Source of the DNA: Actinomycetes bacterium
GTDB taxonomy: Bacteria > Actinomycetota > Actinomycetes > Propionibacteriales > Propionibacteriaceae
Length of the DNA: 33,711 bases
Direction of reading: 5' to 3'
NCBI GenBank assembly: GCA_023442485.1
Contig: JAEZZG010000070.1
Location: 1 to 33,711 of the forward strand
In this document: in pieces, positions 7,554-15,240 of the stretch
Numbering within the stretch: position 1 is the stretch's first letter
Layout of the letters: each line of letters starts with the position of its first letter
Notes under the pieces: generated by a model
What the model saw: the letters and a program-made list of their open reading frames with translations, nothing else
Databases searched by the model: none
What the model was told of the DNA's origin: nothing
Made by a program: the position numbers and the translations under genes

Positions 7554-8716
7554 TGGGGATGACAGTTGATCTTCCGAAGATCCAGTCACATTTGGCAGGT
7601 CTTGGACGGGATTGGACGAGTGCCGATGTCGCCCGGGCTGCACGGGACCTTGGCTATATCGTCACCGATCAGCTTGTCGTCGAACTCGTCTCACGGCTGC
7701 GAATTTCTGGTGAAGGTCTGGGGGAGTTACAGCAACTACTTTCATTACCAGGGGTCACCGACATCTTGGTGAATGGCCCTGATCAAGTGTGGATTGATCG
7801 CGGTCGTGGCCTCGAACTCACTGATCTTCAATTCGATGACGACGCCCGCGTCCGCCACCTTGCTGTCCGGCTGGCTTCCTCCGTCGGTCGAAGGCTCGAC
7901 GATTCGGTCCCTTGGGTGGACGCGAGGCTACCGTCTGGGATCAGGCTCCACGCCTTACTCCCGTCAGTGGCCGACGTTGGAACCTGCATCTCCTTGCGGA
8001 TTCCTGCAGCACGCAGCTTCGATGTCGAATCCTTGATCGCGTCGGGGACGATCAGTAATCGCCTCGCTGTCGTCCTTCGGCGGATCGTGACGAAAAGGGC
8101 GGCTTTCCTGATCTCAGGAGGGACCGGATCGGGCAAGACCACCCTCCTTCAAGCCTTGCTGAGTGAAGTGCCTGCATCGGAACGTCTCGTGGTGGTGGAG
8201 GATTCTCGTGAACTCAACCCTAGCCATCTTCACCTGATCAGGCTCGAAGGGAGACCGGCCAATGCGGAAGGGGCAGGGCGGGTGACGATGGAGCAACTAG
8301 TCCATCAGGCCTTGCGGATGCGGCCAGACAGGGTGGTCATCGGTGAGGTGCGCGGAGCCGAGATGATGGATTTGTTGCGGGCTTTGAATACCGGCCATGA
8401 CGGAGGGTGCGGGACGATCCATGCGAACTCGGTCCAGGATGTGCCCGCTCGTCTCGAAGCCCTCGCAGCACTCGCGGGGGTGGATCGAGACGCTTGCCGG
8501 GCTCAAGTTTTAGCCGGTTTGCGGATCGTCATCCACATTGAGAGGGGGCCGACGGGGATTCGTCGAGTCAGCCAAATCGGGGTATTGGCCGGCGAGGCTG
8601 ATGAACTCGTCTGCCGGGAAGCGCTCACCGTGCCTACGTCGTCGACCACACCGGCTGCCGACCGCGATCTGCAGCGTGGAATCGCGTGGGTTGAGCTGGA
8701 GAGTCTGTTGAGTTAG
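7553..8716 (+). CDS. tadA: TadA/CpaF-family secretion ATPase
   Basis: This hexameric ATPase powers assembly of Flp-type pili. With the start at 7553 it has 387 residues: Walker A GGTGSGKT (189-196), Asp box VVVEDSREL (213-221), Walker B region RVVIGEVRG (260-268) and His box GHDGGCGTIHANS (281-293). All motifs are intact. The frame stays open upstream to 7448, but that part is the shadow of ssd. GGAGG at 7544-7548 sits four bases before ATG 7553 and ten before ATG 7559, so either may be used. It is the second gene of the ssd-tadA-tadB-tadC cluster. Confidence 0.93.
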   Translation: MGMTVDLPKIQSHLAGLGRDWTSADVARAARDLGYIVTDQLVVELVSRLRISGEGLGELQQLLSLPGVTDILVNGPDQVWIDRGRGLELTDLQFDDDARVRHLAVRLASSVGRRLDDSVPWVDARLPSGIRLHALLPSVADVGTCISLRIPAARSFDVESLIASGTISNRLAVVLRRIVTKRAAFLISGGTGSGKTTLLQALLSEVPASERLVVVEDSRELNPSHLHLIRLEGRPANAEGAGRVTMEQLVHQALRMRPDRVVIGEVRGAEMMDLLRALNTGHDGGCGTIHANSVQDVPARLEALAALAGVDRDACRAQVLAGLRIVIHIERGPTGIRRVSQIGVLAGEADELVCREALTVPTSSTTPAADRDLQRGIAWVELESLLS

Positions 8717-8717
8717 T

Positions 8718-8724
8718 GAGGAGG
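8718..8724 (+). promoter_or_regulatory. Strong Shine-Dalgarno that sets the tadB start
   Basis: GAGGAGG at 8718-8724 overlaps the first candidate GTG (8724) but lies five bases before a second in-frame GTG (8730). The spacing favours 8730 as the tadB start. Confidence 0.6.
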
Positions 8725-8729
8725 TGGAC

Positions 8730-9512
8730 GTGGATTTTTCGTTAGGGGCTGCGGGGGCAGGCCTGGTCCTGGCAGGTGTGTGGCTGAGTTCATCCCGCAG
8801 CGCTGTCCTCCCTGTTTCACGACCGGTGCCGAGAGCCGGTAGGGCTCTCGTTGCCGCGCTGGCAGGTGTCGGGTTGGTCATCGCGGGGAAGTGGTGGGGT
8901 CTGCGCGCCGTAGTCGCGGGTTTGGTCGTTGTCGTCGGTGTTTCAACTGCACGCCGGTTGCTGATCAATCACCGCCAGCGGGCCTTGGCGGAAACTCGCC
9001 AAGAACAGGTCAGCTTAGGTTGCGAAATTGTTGCAAATCAGTTGCGTTTAGGGGTTGTGCCTGGTGTCGCCCTGGAACGGGCAGCCAACGAGGTTCCGTT
9101 ATTGGAGCGGGCCCACCAAGCATGGAAGATCGGAGCCTCAATCCCCGATGAGCTCCGTCGGCTCAGCCTCAATCGCGGCTGCGCGGACTTATCCACCTTG
9201 GCGATTGCCTGGCAGTGCTCCGAGATCTCCGGGGCATCCCTGGCTGTGATGGTCGACGAAGTGCACCTAGACATCTACCTCAGGCAGCAGAACCGATCAC
9301 TGCAAGAAAGTGAGCTAGCCAATGCCAGGCTGACCGGCAGAATCTTGGCTGGGCTACCCGCTGTCGGCATGGTCATGAGTGCCGGAATCGGTGGCGATCC
9401 ACTCCGCTTCTTGACGTCAACCACCCCTGGGCTGATTTGTGTAGCGGGGGCGGTGCTGCTGACGGCTGCGGGGCTGATCTGGACAGAGCGCATCGTCGAG
9501 GAGCTGCCATGA
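8730..9512 (+). CDS. tadB: TadB-like inner-membrane platform protein
   Basis: TadB and TadC form the membrane platform on which TadA acts. This protein (about 260 residues) has N-terminal hydrophobic segments (about 5-22 and 38-75), then a T2SSF/GspF-type cytoplasmic domain. The domain contains LGCEIVANQLRLGVVPGVALERAANEVP and ISGASLAVMVDEV. Two C-terminal membrane segments follow (LAGLPAVGMVMSAGIGG and GLICVAGAVLLTAAGLIW). GTG 8730 is preferred over GTG 8724 because of the ribosome binding site. It starts 13 bases after the tadA stop. At its end an ATG (9509) overlaps its stop codon. Confidence 0.85.
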   Translation: MDFSLGAAGAGLVLAGVWLSSSRSAVLPVSRPVPRAGRALVAALAGVGLVIAGKWWGLRAVVAGLVVVVGVSTARRLLINHRQRALAETRQEQVSLGCEIVANQLRLGVVPGVALERAANEVPLLERAHQAWKIGASIPDELRRLSLNRGCADLSTLAIAWQCSEISGASLAVMVDEVHLDIYLRQQNRSLQESELANARLTGRILAGLPAVGMVMSAGIGGDPLRFLTSTTPGLICVAGAVLLTAAGLIWTERIVEELP

Positions 9513-9583
9513 TCGGATGCGTGACCGGCCCACGATGGCCCATTCCCACAGATCGCACGGCTATTGCCCCAGACGCAGCTTAG
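9509..9583 (+). CDS. Possible 24-codon coupling ORF between tadB and tadC
   Basis: An ATG overlapping the tadB stop (ATGA) opens a 24-codon frame beginning MIGCVTGPRW and ending at TAG 9581-9583, seven bases before the tadC ATG at 9591. It has no membrane segment and does not resemble TadC. It may be a small coupling ORF that carries ribosomes from tadB to tadC, or the remains of an older tadC start displaced by an indel. There is no evidence that the peptide is functional. Confidence 0.3.
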   Translation: MIGCVTGPRWPIPTDRTAIAPDAA

Positions 9584-9590
9584 GTTCGCC

Positions 9591-10286
9591 ATGACAGCGG
9601 CAATTCTCCTCGTCAGCTCTGGTATATGGGTGATGGTCTCCACCCCGTATCACGCCCGGGCACATCGTCACGGCAAAGCCTGGACTACTGCCATGACGCC
9701 AGCTTGCTGGGGTCTAGCCTCGGCTGTGCTATTTGGTGTGTTGACGAATGACGTCACCTCTTCCCTCCTTGCGGCCGCAGCCGTCGCGATACTGACTGGT
9801 CTGGTAAAGGCTCGTCGTGGCCGTTCGCGAAACCTCGCTTCTTGTGCGGACCGTTCCAGGGGGCTTCCGGCAATCTTGAGGGTACTAGCCGTGATGGTTG
9901 ATGCTGGCTATCCCTTGCAAGCCGCAGTGGAATCCGTCGCGCCGATCGCCCCGGCACTGATTCGAGAGGATTTGGCGCAAGTCAGTGCAGCAACGCGTCT
10001 CGGCATGACGGAATCTCAGGCGTGGAAGACTCTGCAATCCAAGCCGGGGTGGGAACACATCGCCGCCGATCTCGCACGGGCAACCCATTACGGAACACCG
10101 GTGGTGCAACTATTACGCAACCACGCTGATGGGTTGGTCAGGCAAGGGCATCGTCGGGCGGAGAAGGCTGCAAAGACAAGTTCAACCCGGGCGGTATTCC
10201 CGCTGATGGTGTGCTACTTGCCTGCCTTCGTCCTGGTCTCGGTGGTACCCGTTCTCGTCGGGGCCTTCTCCACCCTCCAGGCCTGA
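9591..10286 (+). CDS. tadC: TadC-like inner-membrane platform protein
   Basis: Second T2SSF-type platform protein of the Tad system, about 231 residues from ATG 9591. An N-terminal membrane segment (TAAILLVSSGIWVMVS) is followed by another pair (ACWGLASAVLFGV and SSLLAAAAVAIL). The T2SSF domain has LRVLAVMVDAGYPLQAAVESVAP, and a C-terminal membrane segment FPLMVCYLPAFVLVSVVPVLVGAF closes it. The frame also opens at TTG 9564, but that would add an unneeded polar lead. No strong Shine-Dalgarno precedes 9591, and translation may depend on coupling to the small frame 9509-9583. It is the last gene of the first tad half; the pilin genes resume 4.2 kb downstream. Confidence 0.82.
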   Translation: MTAAILLVSSGIWVMVSTPYHARAHRHGKAWTTAMTPACWGLASAVLFGVLTNDVTSSLLAAAAVAILTGLVKARRGRSRNLASCADRSRGLPAILRVLAVMVDAGYPLQAAVESVAPIAPALIREDLAQVSAATRLGMTESQAWKTLQSKPGWEHIAADLARATHYGTPVVQLLRNHADGLVRQGHRRAEKAAKTSSTRAVFPLMVCYLPAFVLVSVVPVLVGAFSTLQA

Positions 10287-10467
10287 CAAGTCAAGAATAA
10301 GTCCCTAGGAGATCGACGAATCAGCTCGCGCAAGCATGCCCAGGGTTATTCCTAGAGCCGGTGCCAAAGATCAATTCCCGAGCCACCCGGCCAACCCGTC
10401 CTCAAGCCAATCCCGGGCTCACTTCCGAAGACTCCCTCACCCGGAAACCCCACTCCCTTTGGGCTCC

Positions 10468-11223
10468 CTAGCCGGAATGGGTATCGGATTTAGACGGGCT
10501 GAACTGTGGGTCGTGAGACAAGATCGCATAGGCCTCACGAATGTGGTTCTCGATCTCGATCTTCGCTGTGGGGAGATCGAGGTTGCAGATCGCGTGGGCG
10601 ATCGCCGAATGTCCTCGACACAGCATCGAGTGGAACCCCAGCCAGTCGTCTAGGAGATGCTCGGAGTGAAGAATCGGCGCTGCCAAGGATTCGCGGACGG
10701 CTGCGGTCAAGTCCAGCACCAACTTGTTTTCGCCAAGTTTGGCAATCGCGATGTGGAACTTTGTGTCGATACTGTTGAAGAGTGGGATCTCAACCCGTTC
10801 CTCCATGTCATGAAGGAGATCCATCATGGGTTTGAGGGTTCGTTCCCGAAGTTCCGGGCTGACCTTGGAAAGGGCCTCGATCGCCGCTGCCGCCGAAGTC
10901 TGTTCCAAAGCGATCCGGACCTCAGTGACGTCAGAGACTGGAAACTCAGCCAAAGCAACCTGAAGTCGTAACACTCGCGACAGTGCTCCAGTCTGGTCAT
11001 TTGACACTCTGGTTCCGCCCATTTTCCCAACAGTTGAGGTCAACACTCCTTGGGCGGACAAGGCCCTGATCGCTTCGCGAACTACTGTGCGGCTCACCCC
11101 AAGTTGAGTCGACAAATCGCGCTCATTAGGCAAAATATCCCCAACTTTGAGCTCTCCGCTCAAGATCAGCGATTCAATCCAGTCGGTCACAATCTGGTAA
11201 GGGGGTGTCTCTCCCGCCACCAT
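10468..11223 (-). CDS. lldR: FadR/GntR-family regulator of lactate utilisation (LldR-like)
   Basis: A 251-residue GntR-family regulator. The winged helix-turn-helix is N-terminal (about 8-75; LPNERDLSTQLGVSRTVVREAIRALSAQGVL), and a FCD effector domain follows. Putative metal and ligand residues are D153, H157 (DTKFH), H205 and H227 (ENHI), the layout of the metal-binding FCD group that includes LldR. A GGAG Shine-Dalgarno lies about seven bases before ATG 11223. It is divergent from lutABC, with a palindrome of the FadR type (TGGTC-T-GACCA) between the two. The inference is a repressor released by L-lactate that controls lutABC and possibly itself. Confidence 0.88.
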   Translation of the reverse strand: MVAGETPPYQIVTDWIESLILSGELKVGDILPNERDLSTQLGVSRTVVREAIRALSAQGVLTSTVGKMGGTRVSNDQTGALSRVLRLQVALAEFPVSDVTEVRIALEQTSAAAAIEALSKVSPELRERTLKPMMDLLHDMEERVEIPLFNSIDTKFHIAIAKLGENKLVLDLTAAVRESLAAPILHSEHLLDDWLGFHSMLCRGHSAIAHAICNLDLPTAKIEIENHIREAYAILSHDPQFSPSKSDTHSG

Positions 11224-11282
11224 AATCCAGCTCCGATCGAGGTAAATGACCTAGCTAGTTTATCTGATTTCGCTCATTTCTC

Positions 11283-11310
11283 TTGACCTGTCTAGCTCCT
11301 AGACGTTACT
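11283..11310 (+). promoter_or_regulatory. Putative lutABC promoter
   Basis: TTGACC (11283-11288) and GTTACT (11305-11310) are separated by 16 bases. The predicted start near 11317 puts the palindrome at 11322-11340 just inside the transcribed region, where a bound repressor would block clearance. The -35 is good and the -10 is weak. Confidence 0.45.
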
Positions 11311-11321
11311 GTCTCCCCAAA

Positions 11322-11340
11322 GTAATGGTCTGACCATTAC
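11322..11340. promoter_or_regulatory. Operator-like 19-bp palindrome before lutA
   Basis: GTAATGGTC-T-GACCATTAC is a perfect inverted repeat with one central base, 17 bases before the lutA ATG. Its core TGGTCTGACCA fits the TNGTNNNACNA consensus of FadR-subfamily GntR regulators. The divergent gene encodes such a regulator, so this is very probably its operator. Confidence 0.75.
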
Positions 11341-11356
11341 CAATGAAGAGGAGTCA

Positions 11357-12145
11357 ATGATGACAACCATGACTATGCCCAATGACGAGATAGTCCAGGT
11401 TGGTAAGGGGAAACGCGTCGCTCTATTTGCGACATGTGCCAACGATGTGATGTTCCCCCAGACCGCAATCGCAGCGGTCAAGGTCCTCGAACGTATGGGA
11501 TGCCAGGTTGCATTTCCGCGTGAGCAGACCTGTTGTGCGCAGATCTTCACGAACAGTGGATATTTCAAGGAGTCGATGGGGGCTTTGCGTGCCTATCTTC
11601 GAGCCTTCGAGGGGTACGACTATGTCGTTGCACCGTCTGCTTCTTGTACTGGCGCCGTCCAACACCAATTCCCGATGCTGGCCAAGAAGCTGGGAGATGT
11701 GAAGCTACAGAACGACGTCGACTTCGTCGCTAAGCGCACCTTCGACCTGGCATCCTTCCTAGTCAAGGAGCTCGGTGTGACCGACGTGGGTGCGTTCTTC
11801 CCACACAAAGTCACCTACCACGAAAACTGCCATGGCCGTCGGGTCACCAAGGTCGGTAACGCCCCAGTAGAGCTACTCAAAGCCGTCAAGGGCCTGACCT
11901 ACATCGAGTTGCCAGATGCTGATCGTTGCTGTGGTTTCGGTGGCACCTTCTCGATGAAGAACCCCGACGTCTCGCGGGCGATGGCTGCCGATAAGGCCGC
12001 CGCGGTGATGTCTACTGGCGCTGAATATGTCGTCTCGGGCGACAACTTGTGTTTGATGAACTTTGGCGGAGTGTTGGCCAGGAACAACACCGGGATCAAG
12101 TACATCAATCTCGCTGAAGTTCTCGCACACACCCAGGAGTCATGA
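11357..12145 (+). CDS. lutA: Lactate utilisation protein A (CCG-domain Fe-S oxidoreductase)
   Basis: LutA, LutB and LutC form a complex that oxidises L-lactate to pyruvate in many bacteria lacking LldD. This 262-residue protein has two cysteine-rich CCG motifs: QTCCAQIFTNSGY (about residue 56) and CHGRR...DADRCCGFGGTFS near the C-terminal third, as in LutA/GlcF C termini. AAGAGGAG at 11346-11353 is a strong Shine-Dalgarno; ATG 11357 or the adjacent ATG 11360 is the start. The stop overlaps the lutB ATG (ATGA), so A and B are made in step. Confidence 0.93.
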   Translation: MMTTMTMPNDEIVQVGKGKRVALFATCANDVMFPQTAIAAVKVLERMGCQVAFPREQTCCAQIFTNSGYFKESMGALRAYLRAFEGYDYVVAPSASCTGAVQHQFPMLAKKLGDVKLQNDVDFVAKRTFDLASFLVKELGVTDVGAFFPHKVTYHENCHGRRVTKVGNAPVELLKAVKGLTYIELPDADRCCGFGGTFSMKNPDVSRAMAADKAAAVMSTGAEYVVSGDNLCLMNFGGVLARNNTGIKYINLAEVLAHTQES

Positions 12146-13704
12146 TGACTGCTACTGCTCCCCATCCCAATCAGATTTCAGTCCAGACCTTAGGAGAGGT
12201 TGAGCTTCGGCGTGATCAGGACGGGCGGCTTACCCCCGCTCCTCCGCCTGGACGATTGATCGACTCGCCGCCTTTCCCGAAGGCTGCTATCCGCGAACTC
12301 GCCCTCCCGGTGCAGCGCGGTAACCTCCGCAAAGCTACCCGCACCATTCGTGAGAAGCGGGCAATCCGGGCCAGCGAAGTGGATTGCTGGGAGGAGCTGC
12401 GCGTCGCAGCCTCTCAGATCAAAGACCGTTCCTTGCGTCACTTGGACTACTACCTCGAACGCTTGGAGGAGTCCTTGACGAAAGCCGGTGCCACCGTTCA
12501 CTGGGCCACTGATGCCGATGAAGCCAACCGCATCATCGTCGACTTGGTGAAGAAGACCGGAGTGAAGGAAGTCACCAAGATCAAGTCCATGGTCACCCAG
12601 GAAATCGACATGAATGAGGCCCTGGAAGAAGCCGGGATTGCTGCTTGGGAAACCGACCTAGCCGAACTCATTGTTCAGCTCGGCCACGACCGTCCGTCAC
12701 ACGTCCTCGTCCCGGCTATTCACCGTAACCGTTCCGAGGTTCGTGACATCTTCATCAAGGAGATGGGTGTCTACGGTACGCCGGCCCCCGAAGGTCTCGA
12801 TGATGTTCCCGAGCACCTGGCGGCAGCCTCGCGTGCCCACCTGCGCGAAAAGTTCCTGCGCACCCGCGTCGCTATTTCTGGTGCCAACTTTGCTGTTGCC
12901 GAGACCGGGACCTTGGTGGTCGTGGAATCTGAAGGCAATGGCCGAATGAATCTGACCTTGCCTGAGACCTTGATCTCTGTGGTTGGTATCGAGAAGGTCA
13001 TCCCCACCATCGAAGATCTGGAAGTGTTCTTGCGGTTGCTGCCACGTTCCTCCACTGGTGAGCGGATGAATCCCTACACCTCGATGTGGTCAGGGGTTAC
13101 CCCTGGTGACGGGCCTCAGAATATTCACGTCGTGCTCCTCGATAATGGCCGGACCAAGGTCCTTCAGGATTCTTACGGACGCCAGGCTCTGCGTTGCATC
13201 AGGTGTTCAGCATGTATGAATATCTGCCCGGTTTACGAAAAGGTCGGCGGCCACGCCTATGGGTCGGTCTATCCCGGTCCGATCGGGGCGGTGCTGAACC
13301 CGCAGATTCGCGGAACCGCGTCCAAGGTTGACCAATCCCTGCCGTTCGCATCGACCTTGTGCGGGGCATGTACTGAGGTGTGCCCGGTCAAGATTCCGTT
13401 GATGGACTTGCTGGTCTACGAACGCAATCAGGTCGTTGACAAGCGCAAACGTCGTTCTCGTCACCAGGTTGAGCCGATGTTGATGCGTGGCGGCGGTTGG
13501 TTGATGGCTGACGGAAGCCGTCTGGAGAAGGCCGGTAAAGCTGCGTCCTTGGTTGGCAAACTCTTGCCGATTAGCCACTTTGGTACCCTGCCGCCGCCGC
13601 TGGCTCGCTGGACTGACACCAGGGATGTTCCGGCGATGCCGAAGCAGTCCTTCCGTCAGTGGTGGGACAAGAACCGAGACTCCAAATCCGGGCGAGAGGA
13701 CTAA
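12142..13704 (+). CDS. lutB: Lactate utilisation protein B (ferredoxin-type Fe-S subunit)
   Basis: A 520-residue LutB. The large N-terminal LUD (DUF162) domain contains the conserved AVAETGTLVVVESEGNGRM stretch. A bacterial ferredoxin-like module with two [4Fe-4S] motifs follows: C352-x2-C355-x2-C358-x3-C362-P and C407-x2-C410-x3-C414-P. The C terminus is basic and ends in a Trp-rich FRQWWDKNR. CAGGAG before ATG 12142 serves as Shine-Dalgarno inside the lutA end. It lies between lutA and lutC in the standard order. Both clusters look intact, so the enzyme should be able to pass electrons to the respiratory chain. Confidence 0.94.
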   Translation: MMTATAPHPNQISVQTLGEVELRRDQDGRLTPAPPPGRLIDSPPFPKAAIRELALPVQRGNLRKATRTIREKRAIRASEVDCWEELRVAASQIKDRSLRHLDYYLERLEESLTKAGATVHWATDADEANRIIVDLVKKTGVKEVTKIKSMVTQEIDMNEALEEAGIAAWETDLAELIVQLGHDRPSHVLVPAIHRNRSEVRDIFIKEMGVYGTPAPEGLDDVPEHLAAASRAHLREKFLRTRVAISGANFAVAETGTLVVVESEGNGRMNLTLPETLISVVGIEKVIPTIEDLEVFLRLLPRSSTGERMNPYTSMWSGVTPGDGPQNIHVVLLDNGRTKVLQDSYGRQALRCIRCSACMNICPVYEKVGGHAYGSVYPGPIGAVLNPQIRGTASKVDQSLPFASTLCGACTEVCPVKIPLMDLLVYERNQVVDKRKRRSRHQVEPMLMRGGGWLMADGSRLEKAGKAASLVGKLLPISHFGTLPPPLARWTDTRDVPAMPKQSFRQWWDKNRDSKSGRED

Positions 13705-13707
13705 GTC

Positions 13708-14358
13708 ATGAGCGCGAAATCAACGATTCTGAAGCGAATCCGCCAAGCCTTGGGTGATGTGCGTGAATCCTCTCCGGAAAAGGACGTCCACATCGACTGG
13801 ACCTATGGCCAGCCAACCGCCATGGACGACGTGGTCGAACGGTTTGTGGAGCAAGTCAGCGACTACGGTGCCACCATGGTCACCTGTTCCGCCGCCGATG
13901 TGCCCGCCGAGATTCTCAAAGGATTCGAGGCCCTCGGGGTCGAGTCTGTGGTGGTGCCGACCGGCGTGGATAAGTCCTGGGCGAAGGCTCTGACGGACGG
14001 CGGTATCGAGGTGCGTTGGGATGACCCGCCTCTGTCCGCTAAGGAGCTTGACCTCACGGGTGGAGTATTGACCGCGGCGGCTTGCGGTGTCGCCGAGACG
14101 GGCACGATCGTCCTTGATCATGCCCCTGATCAGGGTCGGCGCGCGTTGACCCTGGTTCCGGACAACCATGTATGCGTGGTGCGTCGTGACCAAGTGGTTT
14201 CGGACGTCCCGGAGATGGTTGCTCAGACCGCGCCAGCTATTCGGAACGGATCACCATGTACCTGGATTTCGGGTGGTTCGGCTACCTCGGATATTGAACT
14301 ATCCCGAGTGGAGGGGGTGCATGGGCCGCGTAATCTGTATGTGATCGTCTCCGAATAG
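13708..14358 (+). CDS. lutC: Lactate utilisation protein C (LUD-domain subunit)
   Basis: A 216-residue LutC, a single LUD domain without iron-sulfur cysteines. The family stretch AACGVAETGTIVLDHAPDQGRRALTLVPDNHVCVV is present and the protein ends in SRVEGVHGPRNLYVIVSE, both typical. It begins three bases after the lutB stop with GAGAGGA as the ribosome binding site. It completes the lutABC operon; no lactate permease gene is adjacent. Confidence 0.93.
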   Translation: MSAKSTILKRIRQALGDVRESSPEKDVHIDWTYGQPTAMDDVVERFVEQVSDYGATMVTCSAADVPAEILKGFEALGVESVVVPTGVDKSWAKALTDGGIEVRWDDPPLSAKELDLTGGVLTAAACGVAETGTIVLDHAPDQGRRALTLVPDNHVCVVRRDQVVSDVPEMVAQTAPAIRNGSPCTWISGGSATSDIELSRVEGVHGPRNLYVIVSE

Positions 14359-14435
14359 TCGGGTGAGGGGTAACCCTTATCCACAACCAAGTCAGAAAGA
14401 TCAGGTAACGCCGATATCAGTAGTAGATCCGGGCG

Positions 14436-14473
14436 GCGACATTCAGTTCGGGTAGCAGCAAGCTGGATGTCGC
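14436..14473. repeat. Imperfect hairpin between lutC and the pilin gene
   Basis: GCGACATTCAG (14436-14446) pairs with CTGGATGTCGC (14463-14473) over 11 bp with one G-T pair and a 16-base loop. No T-run follows, so it is either a Rho-type stop for lutABC or a leader structure for the Flp pilin mRNA. Otherwise the 171 bases from 14359 to 14529 show no gene. Confidence 0.4.
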
Positions 14474-14529
14474 AGCCAGGACGGCAGTTATCTGGTCTTT
14501 CGCTCATTTTAAATTCGGAGGTTGTGCTC

Positions 14530-14808
14530 ATGTGGTCTGCACAGGTGTGGCTGGTATTGGCGAATCTCGTCGCGGCAGGTGTGGTCTTCGTCTTGGCTCG
14601 ACGGCTGGGTCTAGCCCGGTTGCGAGGTGGTACAAGGAATCACAGAATCGTGTCTGAGGGGATGGTGACGGCGGAGTATGCCGTGGGAATCTTGGCTGCA
14701 GCTGCCCTTGCCCTGGTGTTACTCAAGGTCTTCCAAAACACTCAATTTGTTCAGGCCTTATTGGGTTTGATCAAGGCGATCATGGCCAAGGTCACCTCCA
14801 TGATCTAG
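14530..14808 (+). CDS. flp: Flp/DUF4244-type pilin subunit
   Basis: A 92-residue prepilin-like protein and probable main subunit of the Tad pilus. After an N-terminal hydrophobic stretch and a basic region it has the prepilin cleavage signature SEG|MVTAEY, with Glu at +5 followed by Tyr as in Flp pilins. The hydrophobic helix AVGILAAAALALVLLKVF follows. Actinobacterial members are grouped as DUF4244. The frame is open from 14467, but GGAG/GGAGG at 14517-14521 fits ATG 14530. The unusually long N-terminal leader (about 45 residues, itself hydrophobic) before the cleavage site suggests an extra membrane anchor. It lies eight bases before the TadE gene. Confidence 0.82.
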   Translation: MWSAQVWLVLANLVAAGVVFVLARRLGLARLRGGTRNHRIVSEGMVTAEYAVGILAAAALALVLLKVFQNTQFVQALLGLIKAIMAKVTSMI

Positions 14809-14816
14809 GCGCCAAC

Positions 14817-15179
14817 GTGGTGATGAGTGGCTGTGGGGTAGGTTCTGCGCGCCACCGGCGTCGGGTTCGGCCCCGAGGCATGGTCACTGTCGAAATCGCG
14901 ATCGGGTTGATGGCCGTTGCCTTTCTCCTCGTTCTCGCGATGTGGGGTGTATCGCTCTTGCTAGTACGGGGCCAATGTGGCGAAGCCGCCTACGAGGCCG
15001 CCCGGTACCTGGCACGCGGTGACGTGGAGTCGGCACAGACGGCATCGAGGATTGCACCGTCCGGGGCGCGACTGGCGGTTGGCGGTGACGGCGTGGTGCG
15101 CTGCGAGGTCGGGCGATCCATCTTCGGGTACGGGCAGATCCTGATTTCGGTAGAAGCCTCGGTATCGAAAGAGCCCTGA
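14817..15179 (+). CDS. tadE: TadE-family pseudopilin
   Basis: This short TadE-like protein (120 residues or fewer) has a prepilin-like site RPRG|MVTVEIAIG, again with Glu at +5, and then the helix MAVAFLLVLAMWGVSLLLVRG. TadE-type motifs CGEAAYEAARYLARGD follow. It is probably a minor pilin. Start choice is uncertain: GTG 14817, GTG 14820 and ATG 14823 are all in frame and none has a clear Shine-Dalgarno. The eight-base gap to the pilin gene suggests coupling. Confidence 0.82.
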   Translation: MVMSGCGVGSARHRRRVRPRGMVTVEIAIGLMAVAFLLVLAMWGVSLLLVRGQCGEAAYEAARYLARGDVESAQTASRIAPSGARLAVGGDGVVRCEVGRSIFGYGQILISVEASVSKEP

Positions 15180-15240
15180 TTCCTCGTTGTGCTTGCCCCA
15201 CGGGGAGAGACTTCCGAAAAGGGGAGTGGAGGGAGGAAGG

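Noticed and set aside
10287..10467. Small gene between tadC and lldR
   Set aside because: The plus-strand frame from 10336 runs antisense into lldR, has no ribosome binding site and no family match.
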